Counted from the stretch's first letter, positions 1-14,809 are shown. The stretch is 64,000 bases of DNA from Tetrahymena thermophila SB210 (GCF_000189635.1 NW_002476188.1:434001-498000); one strand, 5' to 3'. Numbers and translations are program-made. The notes: generated from the letters alone by a model not told the origin.

Positions 1-1524
1 CATATCTAAGAGCTTCCTTACAGTAATCCACTTGACATTTCCTCAGGTACTGGATAAGCTTGCTCAGAAGCTAGTTCTAAAAATATAGGGAAAGCTTGCA
101 AAGAACTTAAACCAATTATAACATATGGTAATAGGATCAAGTATACTTTCTCAGTAGGCAGCATTGCCATAGTTAAACCATACCCAATAATAGATCCTAT
201 TTATAAAAGTATAAGTTTAATATGTTAATAAGAAATAAATATAATATTTTAATTAATTTTTCAAATAAATAAAAATTACCTATTAAACCAATGAAAAGAT
301 ATAATTTAAAATTAGGTTTATCTCTAAACATTTTGCCTCCAATACCACTACCAATCATTCCAGAAAAAACAATAACAATACCTGCGTAACTAGTTATGTC
401 TGAACCAAAGCCAAAAGGTTTGAATATAAATGATATAGTTACACCACCAGCCATAAAAGATCCACTAAAAAATCCAAATGCTAGGAAATTAATAAGATAT
501 TATTTATTCTTAAATAAAGATTTAACAGATTATTTAAATGTGTCTCTTTTAGTTTCTGCAGTAAAGGAAGGAGGAGTAGGAGGCTTTTCTCTGAACATTA
601 ACAATCCAGGTATAGCGAGGGCAGAAGTAAGGTAAGCTTGAACTTTCATAAGCAAAAGTATTTTATCTTTTCCATCCTTGTATCCATCTAATTCATCTTA
701 GTCTTCATTATAGTCCTTCATCCACAAGCCAGGCATTAAACTACCTCCCAAAATTGTAACTAAAGTTGTAACCATGACTATTTGAGTGATCATTTATCTA
801 TTTAAAATTATTTTTTAATTTTTGTTGATCAAATTATTTCTAGAAAAAGAGTTTATAAAATAATTTTCTTCAATTTCTTTGAATCATTAAAAAAGTTAAA
901 AAAATAAATAAATTAATTTGGATTTTTTCATTTGAAGATAAAAATGCTAAATTTTATAAGAAAATAAATAAATAAATGAATTTATTAAAAAACAAACTTA
1001 AATTACCTTTTTTCAGTTCTAAACCAGACTAATCCTATTTTAGTAACTAAATTTTAATTAAAAGGATAACCAATTGCAAGAATAATATGAGCTCCTAAAA
1101 CTATGAAATAATTTGTATTGATCAAAGTTCTAATCCACACAGCAACTAACATTAGGGTTGTAGATACCCACACACTAACTGTGAGTCCGAATTTTTCGAT
1201 GAAGTAACCTATTGGAAAGGATAGAGGTAGATGCAATAAATGAAGAATAAGCATGTTCATAGCTACTACAATAGGAGGTACTCCATAAATATCTGCAACG
1301 ATAGCGCTTATAGGATTGAAAACAGAAGTTGAGAGAGAATAAGTAGTTGTAATCAAAAGAAATCCAACCAAAACTACAAAGCGATAAGGATATTCTTTAT
1401 ATTCTTCCTATTAAACAGATGGAAGTCTATACGCATTGTCCTCTTGAATACTTCCCTTAGGATCTACAATTAAGTGATTCTATTTTTAAGTAATAGTGGA
1501 AGCTATTGATTAATTGGGATTCAT
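1..1524 (-). CDS. FLVCR-like MFS transporter, 3' end outside the window
   Basis: Major facilitator superfamily membrane transporter. Exons 1524-1007, 797-280 and 196-1 are joined by GT...AG introns of 209 and 83 bp; TAA and TAG are read as Gln. Hydrophobic segments appear right after a polar N-terminus. Family marks seen are GYPFNQN followed by WFRTEK, a cytoplasmic-loop EKPPTPPSF, and near the window edge YPVPEEMSSGLLQG. These match the FLVCR/DIRC2 branch (heme, choline or related solute carriers); the substrate cannot be told. The start is uncertain. The first in-frame ATG is 1524, but the frame stays open upstream to a TGA at 1627-1629 with coding-like content (PEEQKGNSDELAQQNKQ), so an upstream exon may supply the real N-terminus. 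The gene continues beyond position 1. Confidence 0.87.
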
Positions 1525-3809
1525 TAAAAAAGGTTATTTGTTTTATTGAGCTAACTCGTCTGAGTTACCTTTTTATTCTTCTGGATTAGTCGTTTTTTAA
1601 AATTGCTAAATAATATTTTTTTTGAATCAAATGTCAGAAATAATTTTAGATAGAGAGTAGAATCCTATACTAAATATGTACTTTATTTTTGCTTTTTAAC
1701 TAGCCTTTTATAAGATTGAGAAAATATAGTAAAAGCTTCGTTTGATTGTTGTGATTTTAAGTTTTTGTTTGTTAAAAATTATTTACATTAATAAGTGAAG
1801 GTAGATATATAGATTTAAAGAGTTTGATATTTTTGATTGCAATAAGTGATTGAAATAGATTCAAAAGGAATGTAAGATTTTATCAGCAAGCTTTAGTTGG
1901 ACAAAATCAAATTTTAATTAAAAGCAAGTAACTTCTTCATTTTTTTGAAAATTTTCAGGTATATTTTATTCCTTTAATTAAGTAAGTGGGGTCAAATTCA
2001 ATTTTTAATCAGGCTTTTAATTTGATAATTAAAAATTCTTTTTTGCAGCGACCTAATAATTTTTGTCTTTTCTAAAATTCAATTATTCAATTTTAAATAT
2101 ATTTTTTATTACTATGTAAAAAGAGTGTATATTCTAAACAATTTCTTATTTACAGCATCAAATAAGACGATTTTATAATAATATTTTAAATCTTTCTATT
2201 TTAAGATTTTTAAATTATATACAGATTTTATCCAATTTTAGAAGTTTTAAATACTTCTTTATAATTTCGATAATAAAATAAACTAAAATAACTCAAGTGA
2301 AATTAACCTATAATCTTTTAAAAAAATTATTTATCAATTTAAAGCTTTTTGCAAGCTTAATTGAAAAATTATATCATAATTCATAAGACTTTGCAAATGT
2401 ATTTTTGATAAACTTACTTTTTGTTTGTTTGCCAATAATTATCAGATCTTATACGAATTCACTTGATGTTGTACATTTTTATTAATTGAAAAAAATTTTA
2501 AAGTAATTGATCAAATTTTTATACTAAAAATAGTTTAAAAATTAAGAACTTACAGTATTTTACTATTTTATTAAATAAATAACTCACTTTTAATTACTCT
2601 AAATCAAAATAAAAATGTTTTGCTATAATTTAAATGAGAAATAAAAGTTTAAAGTTTTAAATTAATATCGCTTTTTTGAACAATATTGTTTTTAAATTCT
2701 ATTTAATATAATTTTTTATCGTTAGCATTTTAAAATTATTAATTTATAAAACTTTAAATAAATTAGTTTATTATTTACTTAGAATTAGCTTTGCTTTTTG
2801 CAAAAAAAAAATGTTTATTCTATCATTTTTAATTTTAAAAATTGTTTATTTAGCTTTTTAAAGTATCAAAAATTTTTGATTTAAATTTTTATTATCATTT
2901 GTTTGGTATTTTAAACAAATGAAATTAAATGCTAAAAATTGACAATAAACTCACTTTAAAATTTAAAAAAGAATATTTTTAAATTTTTAACTACTATTTT
3001 TTATTGTCGAATTCTTAATAACACCATAAGAGACTTAATTATCTATTTATAATTTAAAAAAAGAGATGACTAATTTGATTATTAAATAAATAATTATTCT
3101 TAAATTGTTAAATAGTTAAAATAAAATTTTTAGAGTATTTATTTGCTTTGATTTTTTTAAATTTTTTATTCATATAAAATATTTTTATTAAACCACTTAA
3201 TATTCTTTTTATATAATTATAACAATTTTAAAATAATATGGGTATAATTATTAACGTTCGTTCTTGGCTCAGATTAACTAAAATTTAATACAAACAGAAG
3301 GTATTTTGAAAATAAGTTTGCTTTTGATTATTAAAATTTTCTCTTTATGAATTTTCTTATTTCAAATAATAACATAAATGATTTTTAAAATGATGAGGAA
3401 AATAGAAATAAATTTTACAAAATAAAATATAAATTTAATGATAGATTTTTGATATAATTTTGTAAATTAAATACAAAATAATAAAGATGATAGTATGCAA
3501 AAAATTAGTATCTTCATTTGAAGATTCAAATTATAAACAATATTTGAAGGAGAAGAAGATATTAACTAATTAATATTTAATTTAATTATGAAGATATTAA
3601 TGAATGAATGATTAGAGAAGAAATTATTATTTATTTGTAAAATATTTTTTGTAGTATATTAATTATTATTTTTGAGTGATTTAGATTAATTATTGTTTTT
3701 TTGAATATTATTTTAATTATTATTTATTGGTCATCCATATTAATTATTATTGTTTCTATCTTAAAAATAAACTCAAAATGTCTTTGATAAAAACAAGAAA
3801 AGAATACAA
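1525..3809. other. AT-rich intergenic region
   Basis: About 2.3 kb between the kinase 3' end and the transporter 5' end. The first 100 bp (to about 1629) may be the transporter's N-terminal coding region. The rest is homopolymer-rich AT sequence; I see no gene, RNA or repeat array in it. Confidence 0.6.
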
Positions 3810-6212
3810 TCAACCCCACCAAACAGGACGAGAATATTAAGGATTGTAGTCGATTGAAACACTCTGCATCGAATTTCCGCTGTAGTTGTTATAGGGATTT
3901 TTAGAATTTTAATATAAATTAGCTATTCTTGCATAACTATTGATTTGATTTATAGAATTAACTCTGTTTCTTAGTGGATTAATGGAGTTCACTGGATTTG
4001 AATACCCTGTATCCTTTTTAGAAATTACAGATATAGTTGGAGAGTTTATTGACCTTGGTTGTTAATCATATCTATTATATTTTTAGGAGTAATCTTCATT
4101 GTAGTTACCACTTGAACCATTTTAATTAATTCGCTTTTTTGGCTGTATTTCCTGCAAGTAATTTCTGGAATCACTAACTATGGATGAAGAATTTTCATAT
4201 CTGTTGCTACCTATTCTAGAATAAATATCATTTTAGCTACCTATAATATTGCTATTATTTTGTTATGCCTGTAACTAGCTGTTACTTATAGGTTCTAATA
4301 TTTTTTATTATTATGATCTGGGAATTAAAGGTAAAACAACATCTTTTCCTTCCTACTCCAACATTAGTTGCTATTACTATTATAGGTATTAATGCTATTT
4401 ATGGTTGGTTACAGATTATATCCTATTCATTTTTACAGACATATTCCTATTGTGGTTACGCTCCTTGCGTTGTATTTCTCCATCATATGAATTATTTAAT
4501 ATCTCTTTATCATATTAAGGCTTTGGGAGCTTTTCCTTAAGCTAACGAGGGTTTTTAGGCATTTTGATTGTGTTTAAAAGGTCTTCTGGGCTAAGGGTGT
4601 TTTCCTTATCTTATTACTCTTCAGGAGATTCTGCTAAAAATTAGGTATTACGCTTAAGAAGTACATTGTTTAAAAGCTAAGTAACAGAAGGACGTTATAC
4701 ACTACTAACCTAAAGGCATAATGCAATAAACTTCTACAAATCATTAGAATATCTTTATGGAATTCTCTCAAATATACCTTTCTATACTTTTTTATACAAT
4801 CCTTCCATATCTTTAGCTCTAAATGGTGGATTAAGAGCTGCTAATTCGTATAAAATGCATCCAAATGACCAAATATCGCTTGAACTGTCATATGGTTCAT
4901 CTCTCTAAAATAAAAAATATAGTTATTAATTTATTTGTATATTTAATTATTTTTCATCATAAAAAATAAGAGGATTTTTTTATTCTAGAATTAATTTATG
5001 ATTAAATTTCTATTCAGTATATTTAAAAATTTCTTATGAATTAATTGATCTATGCTACCCTCAAAAATAAACTCTTTAAAATTTATCTTGCTTGATTTTA
5101 AAATTATAAATTTTTTTATATGTGCGTTGCTTCTCTTTAGTCCAAACAAATTAAGGAATTAATTAGCTTTTAGATTTGATAATGAGTTAAAATTTATAAT
5201 TTTTTTTGTATTTGTTATTCTATAAAGGCAGCAATAATATATAACATTTCATTCATGAACGATTAAATCAAAGATTGACTGAAAAAAGAAACGCAATTAA
5301 GATAATATCTTAAAGAATCTCTTAAAATTTAAAAATTCTATTTTTAATAGCAAATTGAATGGAACGTAAAAAATAGAATCAAAGATTAAATAAGAGTTAT
5401 TTTTGACAAAGTAGTTAATAAATCAATAGGAATTTGTTGTTTGTTTGTTAACTTGTTCTTTAATTCTATTTATCAAAACTATTACTAATTATTGCACTAA
5501 GATGTAAAATGAAATGTACCATCATTCATTTGGTAAGATAACCTTTCATTTATTTGCTTAATATATTTCCATTTTTTTTTTGAATGTTATTGGCTTGATA
5601 AAAATTAAAAACATACCAATCCTCTTCAAATATTTAAATCATGATTTGTATAAATTATTTTTTAAACTAAATTACCCAAACTTCAGGTGATGCGTAATAA
5701 GGAGTACCAGTTTAAGTGTATACTAGTCCTCTTTTGGCGACTTTTGAGACATTGAGATCACCAATTTTGTATTCATCTTGCTTGGAAATAAAGACATTTG
5801 CACACTTGAGGTCTCTGTGAAGAATCTTTTTGGAGTGCATAGCTTTCAAACCTCTTAACATATGCAACGCTACTGTCCAAATTTCTTCTTCTGGAACAAA
5901 GCTATTTCTTTTTTTTGCACTATCAATTTTTTTAGAAAGATCACCGTTGACGGCTAACTCCATAACAATGCAAAGTGAGTGAGAAGATTCATCAAAAAAG
6001 GCATCCTTATATGCAATCATGTTTGGATGAGCTATACTTGCTAATATTCTTATCTCATTAAGAGCGTTATCTTTCTCTTTTTCGCTTAAACCAGATAATT
6101 TAACCTTTTTGAGGGCGTATTCTTAGTTATCTGAGATCCTTCTTACTTTATGGACACTTGAGTAAGAGCCCTCACCTATCTTCTATAAATTCACAAAATC
6201 TTTCAAGGACAT
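3810..6212 (-). CDS. NIMA-related (NEK) protein kinase
   Basis: Serine/threonine kinase of 543 residues. Exons are 6212-5676 and 4904-3810, with a 771 bp GT...AG intron inside the activation segment just after PYYASPEVW. Kinase motifs in order: glycine loop IGEGSYSSVHKV (about residues 12-23), ATP-binding lysine in YALKKVKL, catalytic loop HRDLKCANVF, and the metal-binding position as DLN instead of DFG in GDLNVSKVAKRG, followed by QTGTPYYASPEVW and DIWSFGCILYELA. This combination is typical of NEK/FA2-like kinases, which act at basal bodies, cilia and in the cell cycle. The last 250 or so residues are Gln/Asn/Ser-rich and probably disordered; the frame ends WWG-TGA. The start ATG is the first codon before the kinase fold. 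Function is inferred from family. Confidence 0.93.
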
Positions 6213-7787
6213 TTATTTACTTATATTACTTGCTTTAAATTAATCTATATTAAAATTATTATTAGTAAATTGACTTTGATTTTAACTAAAAAATGAATAG
6301 TTTCTTCAATTATTGCTATCAAAAAGATATTTTACATTTAAATATGATTCAGGTGTTAGCTTTTTTAGTTTTTTTGTTGCTTCAAATATGTTTATTGCTA
6401 TTAAACTATAAAGAAATTAATGATTGATCCTCTCTTAGTTATTAATATTGATTATCCTTAGATTATCTTTTTATAAACTTATGTATTTATTATTGAAATT
6501 ATCAATTTTTTTTTATATTAAAATTTTTCACTGATATTAATTATCCACTCATTCAATTCATTCATGTATGACTGCTTGTATACATAACATATTACTCTAA
6601 ATAATTAAATTCGTAGTAGCCTTTCAAATTTTATATCAAAAAACAATATTTTAAATCATCCAAACAAAGTAAAATTGAATTTTAAAACAAACATAATCAA
6701 ATTATAATTTTTTTTTCTTTCTAACGTGATTATTTCTTATATGTTATCTATTATTTGCCAATAAATCTATTTTTTATTTACCAATTCTCAAAACAAAATC
6801 ACTTTAATTAAATTAATAGGACAAATCTCTATTATTTAGTTTAATTTTTTGATACTTTAGCTGTTATACAAATTATCTTTTAGATCAATCAACAGTAACA
6901 AAATTATAATTTTTTTATTGTCTCTTTTTATTTTTATTTATCAATCCTTTAAATTTAAAGCTTTCTATTCCAAAATACTATAGTTTATGTTTATGTTTAT
7001 TAAACCTTAATAGTAATAATTAAGCAACTATTAAAATGTTTTTTATTTTAATAAACTTCCTTAAAATATTAATTTATAGCACTTCCAGTATTTATTAAAT
7101 TCTTATGGATGTGCAAAAGTAAGAATTTAATTCCTGTATTTGTTATACATTAGATTAATTAAATACTTTTTATGATGAAATATTTATTTTATGATTTTTT
7201 ATTATTACTAAATATGTGAGAATTTCAGATATTAAATTTTTAATATATAATATATTTTTATTTTATAATATTATATGCTTACTTCTTTTAAAAGAAAATT
7301 TTAATTATTTAATAAGATTTTATTTAAATTAGAATAAATTGTGAAAAATTCTTAATAAGAAGAGGAATCTTAGTAGCTTTTTAACATATTGAGAGAGAAA
7401 TAACTCTTCTAAAAATTTTATTATTATTGGATTATTTTTATAAAATAATTAGAATTGAATCTAAATGATCTTTTTTTATTTAAAATTATATAGATTTTAT
7501 GATAAAATAGAATGAAATTTATAGTATAAATTAAGTGAATTTATTTGTAGTTAAGATTTAATTGTTTTTAAATAGTAAATACAAATAAATTATCTTTTAA
7601 ATTATTTAAATAATTTATTAAGTAAATAATAAAACTTTATTGACATTTTATTTTATTAATAGTTTTTTAAAAGAGAATATTTAGAGTGTAAAATAAACAA
7701 TATAAAATTTGATAAAATAATTTAATAATATAATAATAAATTTATTAAAAATAAATATTTATTTTGATAGAAAAGTAAGAAAATACT
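6213..7787. other. AT-rich intergenic region
   Basis: About 1.6 kb between P1's stop and the kinase start. Very AT-rich with poly-T and poly-A tracts; no coding frame, RNA gene or repeat family recognised. Confidence 0.6.
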
Positions 7788-10700
7788 TCATCCCAAATTT
7801 ACAAGCCAAAAGTTATTAGAGTAATGTTCATACATTAGTGGGAAATTTCTATATCTTTAAGTCTCTCTCTAATTAAAAATATACTCAGCAAGCTTATTTT
7901 AATCATAAAAATACCTAACAGCAATTTATCCTTCTACAAATTAGTTTTATTATGTGTGATATTCCTATATAGACTCCTGTTGATTTAGCTTTAAAACAAG
8001 GAGTTCTATTTAGAGTTCTTGCAATTCTTTAACCATGCTTTTAAACATGAAGTTTATTTGGCAAATATTTTACTCATCTGTAATGTAAATGATATATTTT
8101 TTTCTCAAAGAACGTCTTACATCAGATGTATCTTAATCTTTTTCAATATATTTTTTAGATTTTTAGTGAATTTTTTTGTATTTCTAATTTAATTCATTAT
8201 TTTAACAAAAAAAAGATGAAATACCTTTTCTTACTCCTTAATGAAAAAATTAATCTGGTTAAATTTATTGCTAATTATCTTAATTTTAAAAAATTCTTTT
8301 TTATCTCTCAATACTTTTTGAAAAATATTATGTGTGATATTTGTTTATTAAGTTTTTTTAATTATTTTAATCACTATTGTTTTCAATGAATTAGGTTTTG
8401 CTTCTTATCAATTAAAACTTTTATTTGCTTTAAATAGAAATATCAATTATTTTTTTTTATGAAACTTCTTCTGTTTGAGCTTATCTTGACTAAATTTAAT
8501 TCTATTCAATTGCATCTGGTTTTTACTTAAAAGTTTATCTTCTTTAATTTTTTTGATAGAGATTGAAATCAAAAGAATTATCATCATGAATTAAATAATT
8601 TGTTTTTTTTAATTCTTCCTAGCTTATATCTAATTGGGATTCAGGTTATTTTTTTATATTTTAATTATGGATTATTTTTGAAGCTTTTATCCCTGATTTA
8701 TTTACATTTTGTTCTATTTAATTTAAATTTGATTTAACACCTGTCAGATTTAAGTTTGATTAATCATTTTGATCTATTAAATTAATATTAGATTTTATAT
8801 CTGTCAAATTTAAGTTAGACTATGGATCGTACAGCTCGTTCCCGTTTAGATTATTTTTTATTTATGGAGATGTCTAATAAAATTGAGGACTTAAATTTCT
8901 TTAGATCTAAGAAAAGCTCAATTCATCATCAGTTTATTTATTTTTGATATCTAAGCTATTTTAAGTTTTGCTATTTATGCTTGTTTTTTATTCCTTCTAC
9001 AAATCTTCATAAATATTAAAATTAGAGTAGCTATTCATTTAATAATTATTGCGGGCATCAAGAATTTTATTGTATTTACTGATCTTTTAATCTAATTCTT
9101 GAGGACTTTCTTCTCCTAGGTTGGTTGTGTATTTTATTTCTGATAATTAAGAGCAATCTAAATTTATTTTTTCAATATCTTACTTCGATTTTATGTAAGA
9201 ATATTGCTAAGTACCAGCTAAAAACTACCTAATATTTTAGTTTTCCAAATCCTATAAACTGCAGGGACCGTTTTTTTATTGAGCTTCGCTTTCGAAGGTT
9301 ACAAATCTATTATTCGTAAATTGATCATAATCATTAACCAGGTGACTTTCATTAAATAAATCTATCTATTGTTGTTTATTATTGAATAAGCTAATTTCTA
9401 ACTATTTTGTTTGATCTTGTTTTTATTCTCTATTTGTTTAAGAACGGTCTAAATTAGTAAAAGATTTTGCTCCCTTTTATTTTGTTTTGTTGAAATAATT
9501 TAGTTATAAAATATTTCTATCTTACATTTTTAATGCATCTTTGTTATAATTAGATTTTTCATCATTTTTGTATTAATCATTTAAATCTAATATGTTATTA
9601 AAGTTATTATCAAATAAGCAGGAGGAACTTAGTAAGTTAAATTATTGGGGGATATATGAGTTTAAGTGATCTAAATATTACTTTTAAGCCGATTTAATCT
9701 GCTAAATTGAAACCATAGAGATAATTTCATCAAAGGTTATCATTTAATTTTTACTTTATTAGCATATAAGACCAAATTAATCATTATTAGAAATATTTAG
9801 AATTTCATTCAAAAGGACATCAATTAGTATTCTAGTTTTTTTGAGTTAGCTTGTAATTTTACATGTTGAAATAACTCCAATAGAAAAGTCAATTTTAAAA
9901 TCATAAATAATCTTCATTTATTATATTGGCTGAATCAATTTAGGTATTTTAAATGAAATCTTGTAAAGCATACTAAGCAAATAATATCTGAGTTATCTTG
10001 ATACAAATTTTGTTTCTTCAAAATAATCAGTCATTATACCTATTGCTTCTTAAAAATTCCTTTCTGATTAGAAAATAAGACTTTAGGTATAAATTAGAAA
10101 ACCACACAGTAGATCTGGAGTATACTCATACTTAGCTATTGAGTCTAAATCCAAAATCATTTGAAGTTATGATATTTTTATAGGTAAGTTATTTAAATTT
10201 ATTTGCTGATTGATGTTCTTGATGTCTTCATTTACTTCACTTTTTTAGCTATCATAATTATGCTTGTTACTTAGTTAAATCGTTATGCTATTACTTAAAT
10301 TGCTTAATTCTTTGGTTAAATTTTACTTTTTATTTATTTGTATGCTATTGTTTTTGCTAGGTTAGTCTTATATTTGTTGGCTTTCATTTTAATCTTTGTT
10401 GTTATTGAAGGAGTAATTTAATTCTTAATTATCGTTTCGGTAATTAGCATTGTTAAAATTTATTTGTTTATTATTTGGGATTTATTGATTTATTCCAGTT
10501 GTGCTGTAGACAGAATGCTATTGGAATCTGATATTATTTTAAATTGTTAATCTTGGAGCATCTCTTGTACTTAAAGAGTTGTTTTTTGCAATTTTTTATT
10601 CATACATATTAGTTTTGGAAATAGCTGAGTTTTAGAAAACCCCGTTGTTAACTTGTTGACTTTGGAATTCGTTTTGATAAAAGCTTGAACGATTATTTGA

Positions 10701-13700
10701 ATAGACTGTGTTATTTTTAGATATTTACTTTTCCAAAACTGGGATATTTTCTAATTAATTGTTGTCTATTGAATTAATTTTTTTATTTTTTGAATCTTAA
10801 TTATTTTATAAATCAGGGAATTATTGATGATATCTATTTTCTTAAACTGATAAAGGCTAAAGTTTTTAATCATTATTTTAAATAGAATTAACTCTGGTAT
10901 TTATCTGATTTTTTGTTGAGTTAATCTATATAGTTGTATTCTACCTTCTATTTTCAGGGGAATGCGAACTCCTTTAGTGAGATTTCTATTGCTAATAATA
11001 TTACCTTTTACTCATATTTTCCAATTTAGGATGTATTTATTGATTCATTAAATAATTGTCCTTATTGTAGAGGTATTTCAGTCCATTATAATACTGATCA
11101 AGTACATAATACACATTCGAATAAATATCTGTATATTCAAATTTGTTAAATTTCCATTATCTTACATTAAAAAATTATTTCTAATATTTCTTTTTGTGTA
11201 ATAATTCTTCTAAGCTCTCTTATGAAAAGATACTAGATAATTAATTATTATTATGATCATTCAATTTTTAATTATTTTTTTATTCCTATTTATTATCATT
11301 TATGTATTAATCGTTAAATTAAAATAAGGTCTCTCTATTTATTTTTTGTAAAAATGTCATATTTTTCTTTATTTTTTTTTGATGACCTTGATAAACTTAA
11401 TTTTTGAATGTATTTTATCTTTAATCTTTCTAAAAAATTTCTATCTTATCAAGAATATTATTAGAAATATCATAGAATATATTTAAATTTTCTTTTTGTT
11501 TCTCTTTAGATAGTGAGACGTCATTTATCAAAATGAGAAAGGAAATATAATAAAAATTAACAATAAATGTGCATTCCTTCTTGTTATTCAAGTATTTCCT
11601 ATTTATTTCAAGCAATTCTTCAAAATAGCAAGAAATTCCATCCCAAATGTACTCTTTGTTGAAATTGTAAAAAAGAAAATATTGTAAAAGAGCTTTGGTC
11701 AGATTAAATTTTCTATTAAATAGATTCCAAAATAGTTCCTCTTTATCTTCATGAACTTCTTTTTTTTCAGTTTTTTCTGATTTATAATTATTATTGAAAC
11801 TTGATGGGAAGTATGTGCTTTTTTGCCTATTATTTTTAGTCGGTAAAAAACTGTTATTTTGTTGGTTTTTTGAGTCAAACGAGTCATTTTAAATTTTCTA
11901 CTTCACCACCTAAGGTTAATTAAATTCATTTTTAACTTTGTTTTTTTAACATGAAGATTCGTACAAATTGCTATGACTATTCAGCTAATTGCTATTCACA
12001 TTTTAAGTTTCGACTTTCAAAAAGTTGTTTTCAAAATTTAACTTATTTTAATCATTATTATCATGCTTTTGTGTCCATGCTTCTAATTCATTTTTTGATT
12101 TAACGTGCTACTGAACGGATTTGATAGTCTAAATACTTTTTCTCTAGGTCACACTGTTTCTTTTATTATTTTAATTCAATATTTAACTAAATTTATCATT
12201 TGAATTTTTGTAGAAAAACTTGGAAATTTTATCTAGAACTCTACATAAAATAGATTAATTTTTCTTTTCAGATTAATTTCCTTTAATTAAAGTATTTTGG
12301 GTTTTTAAGTTGTATTTTTTCTTCTCTTTTTTGCTCATACTTTCCTCGTAAAAGGATAATTCATAATTAGAGCAAATAATAGCTTTTTAATAACATTCAA
12401 CTGCCTCCTTAAATCTTCTATTATTAAGGTGAATATTTCCCATATTATTGTGCAATACTCCAAGAGCTCGATAATTATTAAACCTATTAAAGTGGTAGGC
12501 TTACTAATTCAGCTTAAGCAAAGTTGAGCAACCTTCATCATTTACATCAAAAAAATTTTATAAGGTAAAATTAAGAGTCTGAAATAAACTTTGAAAACTC
12601 ATAAATAGAATTTTCATGTCTTCTGCATGAAAAAAAAATTCTTTTTTCTTTTTATAATTACTATGGTTACTTTATGAGTCCATTTCATCTAAATTTTCAT
12701 TCCTCTCATAATCTTCTTCTTATTCATCATCTTAATTTTGAGACGACATCTCTCTATCAAGGTGAAATATTTGATCTAATTAGAACATCTGCATGACCTT
12801 TGGATTAAGTTTCTTTTCATCGAATTTAATCATTTCCAATATTTTAGTTAAATGTTCTATAGGTGTGTCAATTAAGTTCCCTAAAAAGCAAGAGTAGTAA
12901 GCAAATACAAACAAAAATATAGTAAAAACACAATAAATTATTATACTTATAGGTAATAGCTACTGATCTAATTCATTAGTTAGCTCAATTTATTTTTTTG
13001 TAAGTAAATTTTTTTATAATATTTCTATAAATAAATAAACGTTTTTTATTTTATATTTAATTGTTCCGTCTTATTTTGATTTATCATTTGCCATATAACT
13101 GTCTTGAGGTCTTGATTGAGGATAAATTATTGATTTATCCACAGATCTAATAACATTTAAGATTACATAATATTCATTTTATTAATATTGGTATTCGAAT
13201 GTTTTTTAGAATTAACTTTCATCAAAAAGCTCAGTCAAAGTAATTTAATCTTTCAATTCTGAATGAAAAATTAGATACCTTGACTTAATTTCATTTATCA
13301 AATTATTTAAGAAATCAGCCTAAACTTAATTTAAATAATCTTCCATTCCATGAACTTAGCTTAAATTTCCAGAATTCAGAAAGTAATTTGTTTAATTTTA
13401 CAATCCTGAATGGTAGACTAATCCATAAGTTTCTGGATTAACTGTTATAAAAGTAGATTGACTCATTAAATATTCATTGAAAAAGTTAAATACTTGCAAT
13501 AAATTTATTGTTAAACACAAAACAGACTAAATTTATTTATTATACAAATTTCTTTTGCAAAGGACGCTAGCAAAATAGGGGTATTTTTAATCATCATAGA
13601 ATAACAAAGGAGGGAAAACCTTTAAAAAGGGATCATTAAATGTCTATTTATACCAAAATTGACACCTGGTATCAGGCTTGTAAATTCCAGGCTCGCAGCT

Positions 13701-14809
13701 TTGATCTTAATTAAGTTAACTATAAGTTGTATTTGTACTAGTTTAATAAAGCATTCCATCTAATTAAAATCCAAATATGATATCTTAAAATTTTATTTTT
13801 TAATCATTTCCTTATCTCTATTAATTATTTTCGAATTGTATTGACTTTATGAGTGGATCTAGATGTGTTATGTCTTTTAATTATTATCTAGATTTTTAGT
13901 TTAAGTATTACAGTTAAGTAATATTCTTGTGGTTCCTATTTATTTTAATATATAAAATTAGAAAAAATAAAACATATTGCTATAAAATAAATTTTAATTT
14001 TATTCAACTTGAATCATATTTTCTTAAATAATCCTTTTTTTTTATTTCTTTTTGATTAGATTATAAACTCTATTTATACTTTTATAATCAGCCACTATTA
14101 AATTAGTTATTGGTTAATTTTGCTGTATTTGTATTAAAAAAATAGACTTTTATACTTTAATTATTGTAAACAAAAAATTGAAATTTAGCTAACATACTCT
14201 GCAAGTAATTTGCATATTTGCACAATCAAAAGCAAAATAAAGGAATAAATAAATAAACAAATAATATTAATGAATACAAACAGCTTACCAACTGGAGGTG
14301 AGTATTTTGTTTTATAGATATAATTTGATTGTTTCTAAATTTTCTAAATCTCTAAAAGTTCTTTGAATGTTTAGTAAGGCTGGTCTGTATCTACCATCAA
14401 AAATTTCCTACCCATCAAGTGTTTTCTTATAAAAAGCTAACATAAGATTTATTTCCCAATACTTTTACTATATTTGATTGTTAAACTGTGTTATAATTGC
14501 ACCATTTTACTTCTTTGAGAACATTTTTTACTACTAATAAAGGTTGTTGCCAAACTCTTGTATGAGGGAGTCACTAAATTGCTTTAAAATATATCTAGAT
14601 AGGATAGTGAAGATAATTTATATTAACATGGGAATAAAAGTAATCATAAAAATCTGAAAAAAAGTCCTTCTGAATAATGAAATATCTCGATTCATCCTGC
14701 TTTAAGTTATTTAATTTGATTCCTGGCTTATTTATTATTACATTATAAAACCTGCTTTCTAATCTTCACTTAATCCTCTATCTAGCTCCTTTTCAAAGCA
14801 TTATTACAT
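7788..14809 (-). CDS. P1: dCache-TPR-vWA-like membrane receptor (type I)
   Basis: Predicted two-pass membrane protein of 2222 residues; exons 14809-14289 and 13935-7788, with a 353 bp intron in phase 2 inside the Trp codon of SSW. An in-frame TGA lies just upstream of the ATG. Order: membrane segment about 51-71; extracellular double-Cache-like region with YKPDTRCQFWY near residue 258; second membrane segment (SIIIYCVFTIFLFVFAYY); HAMP-like IEHLTKILEMIKFDE; TPR-like unit ALGVLHNNMGNIHLNNRRFKE near 660; helical NRKFNLTKAL module; vWA-like strand/helix FSIGVISTCKI...IDVLLNEIL near 1510; long N/Q-rich linker; C-terminal YIIYITDEQNI strand and a tail ending VNLG. No DxSxS MIDAS is seen. It is the longest family member and is separated from P2 to P8 by 13 kb. 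Ligand and output are unknown. Confidence 0.85.

Noticed and set aside
3241..3300. Slightly GC-richer spot (aacgttcgttcttggctcag) as a possible small RNA
   Set aside because: No cloverleaf, box motifs or stable hairpin could be built.
4313..4540. Plus-strand ORF starting MIWELKVKQH
   Set aside because: It is the antisense of the kinase's Gln-rich tail and has no coding features.
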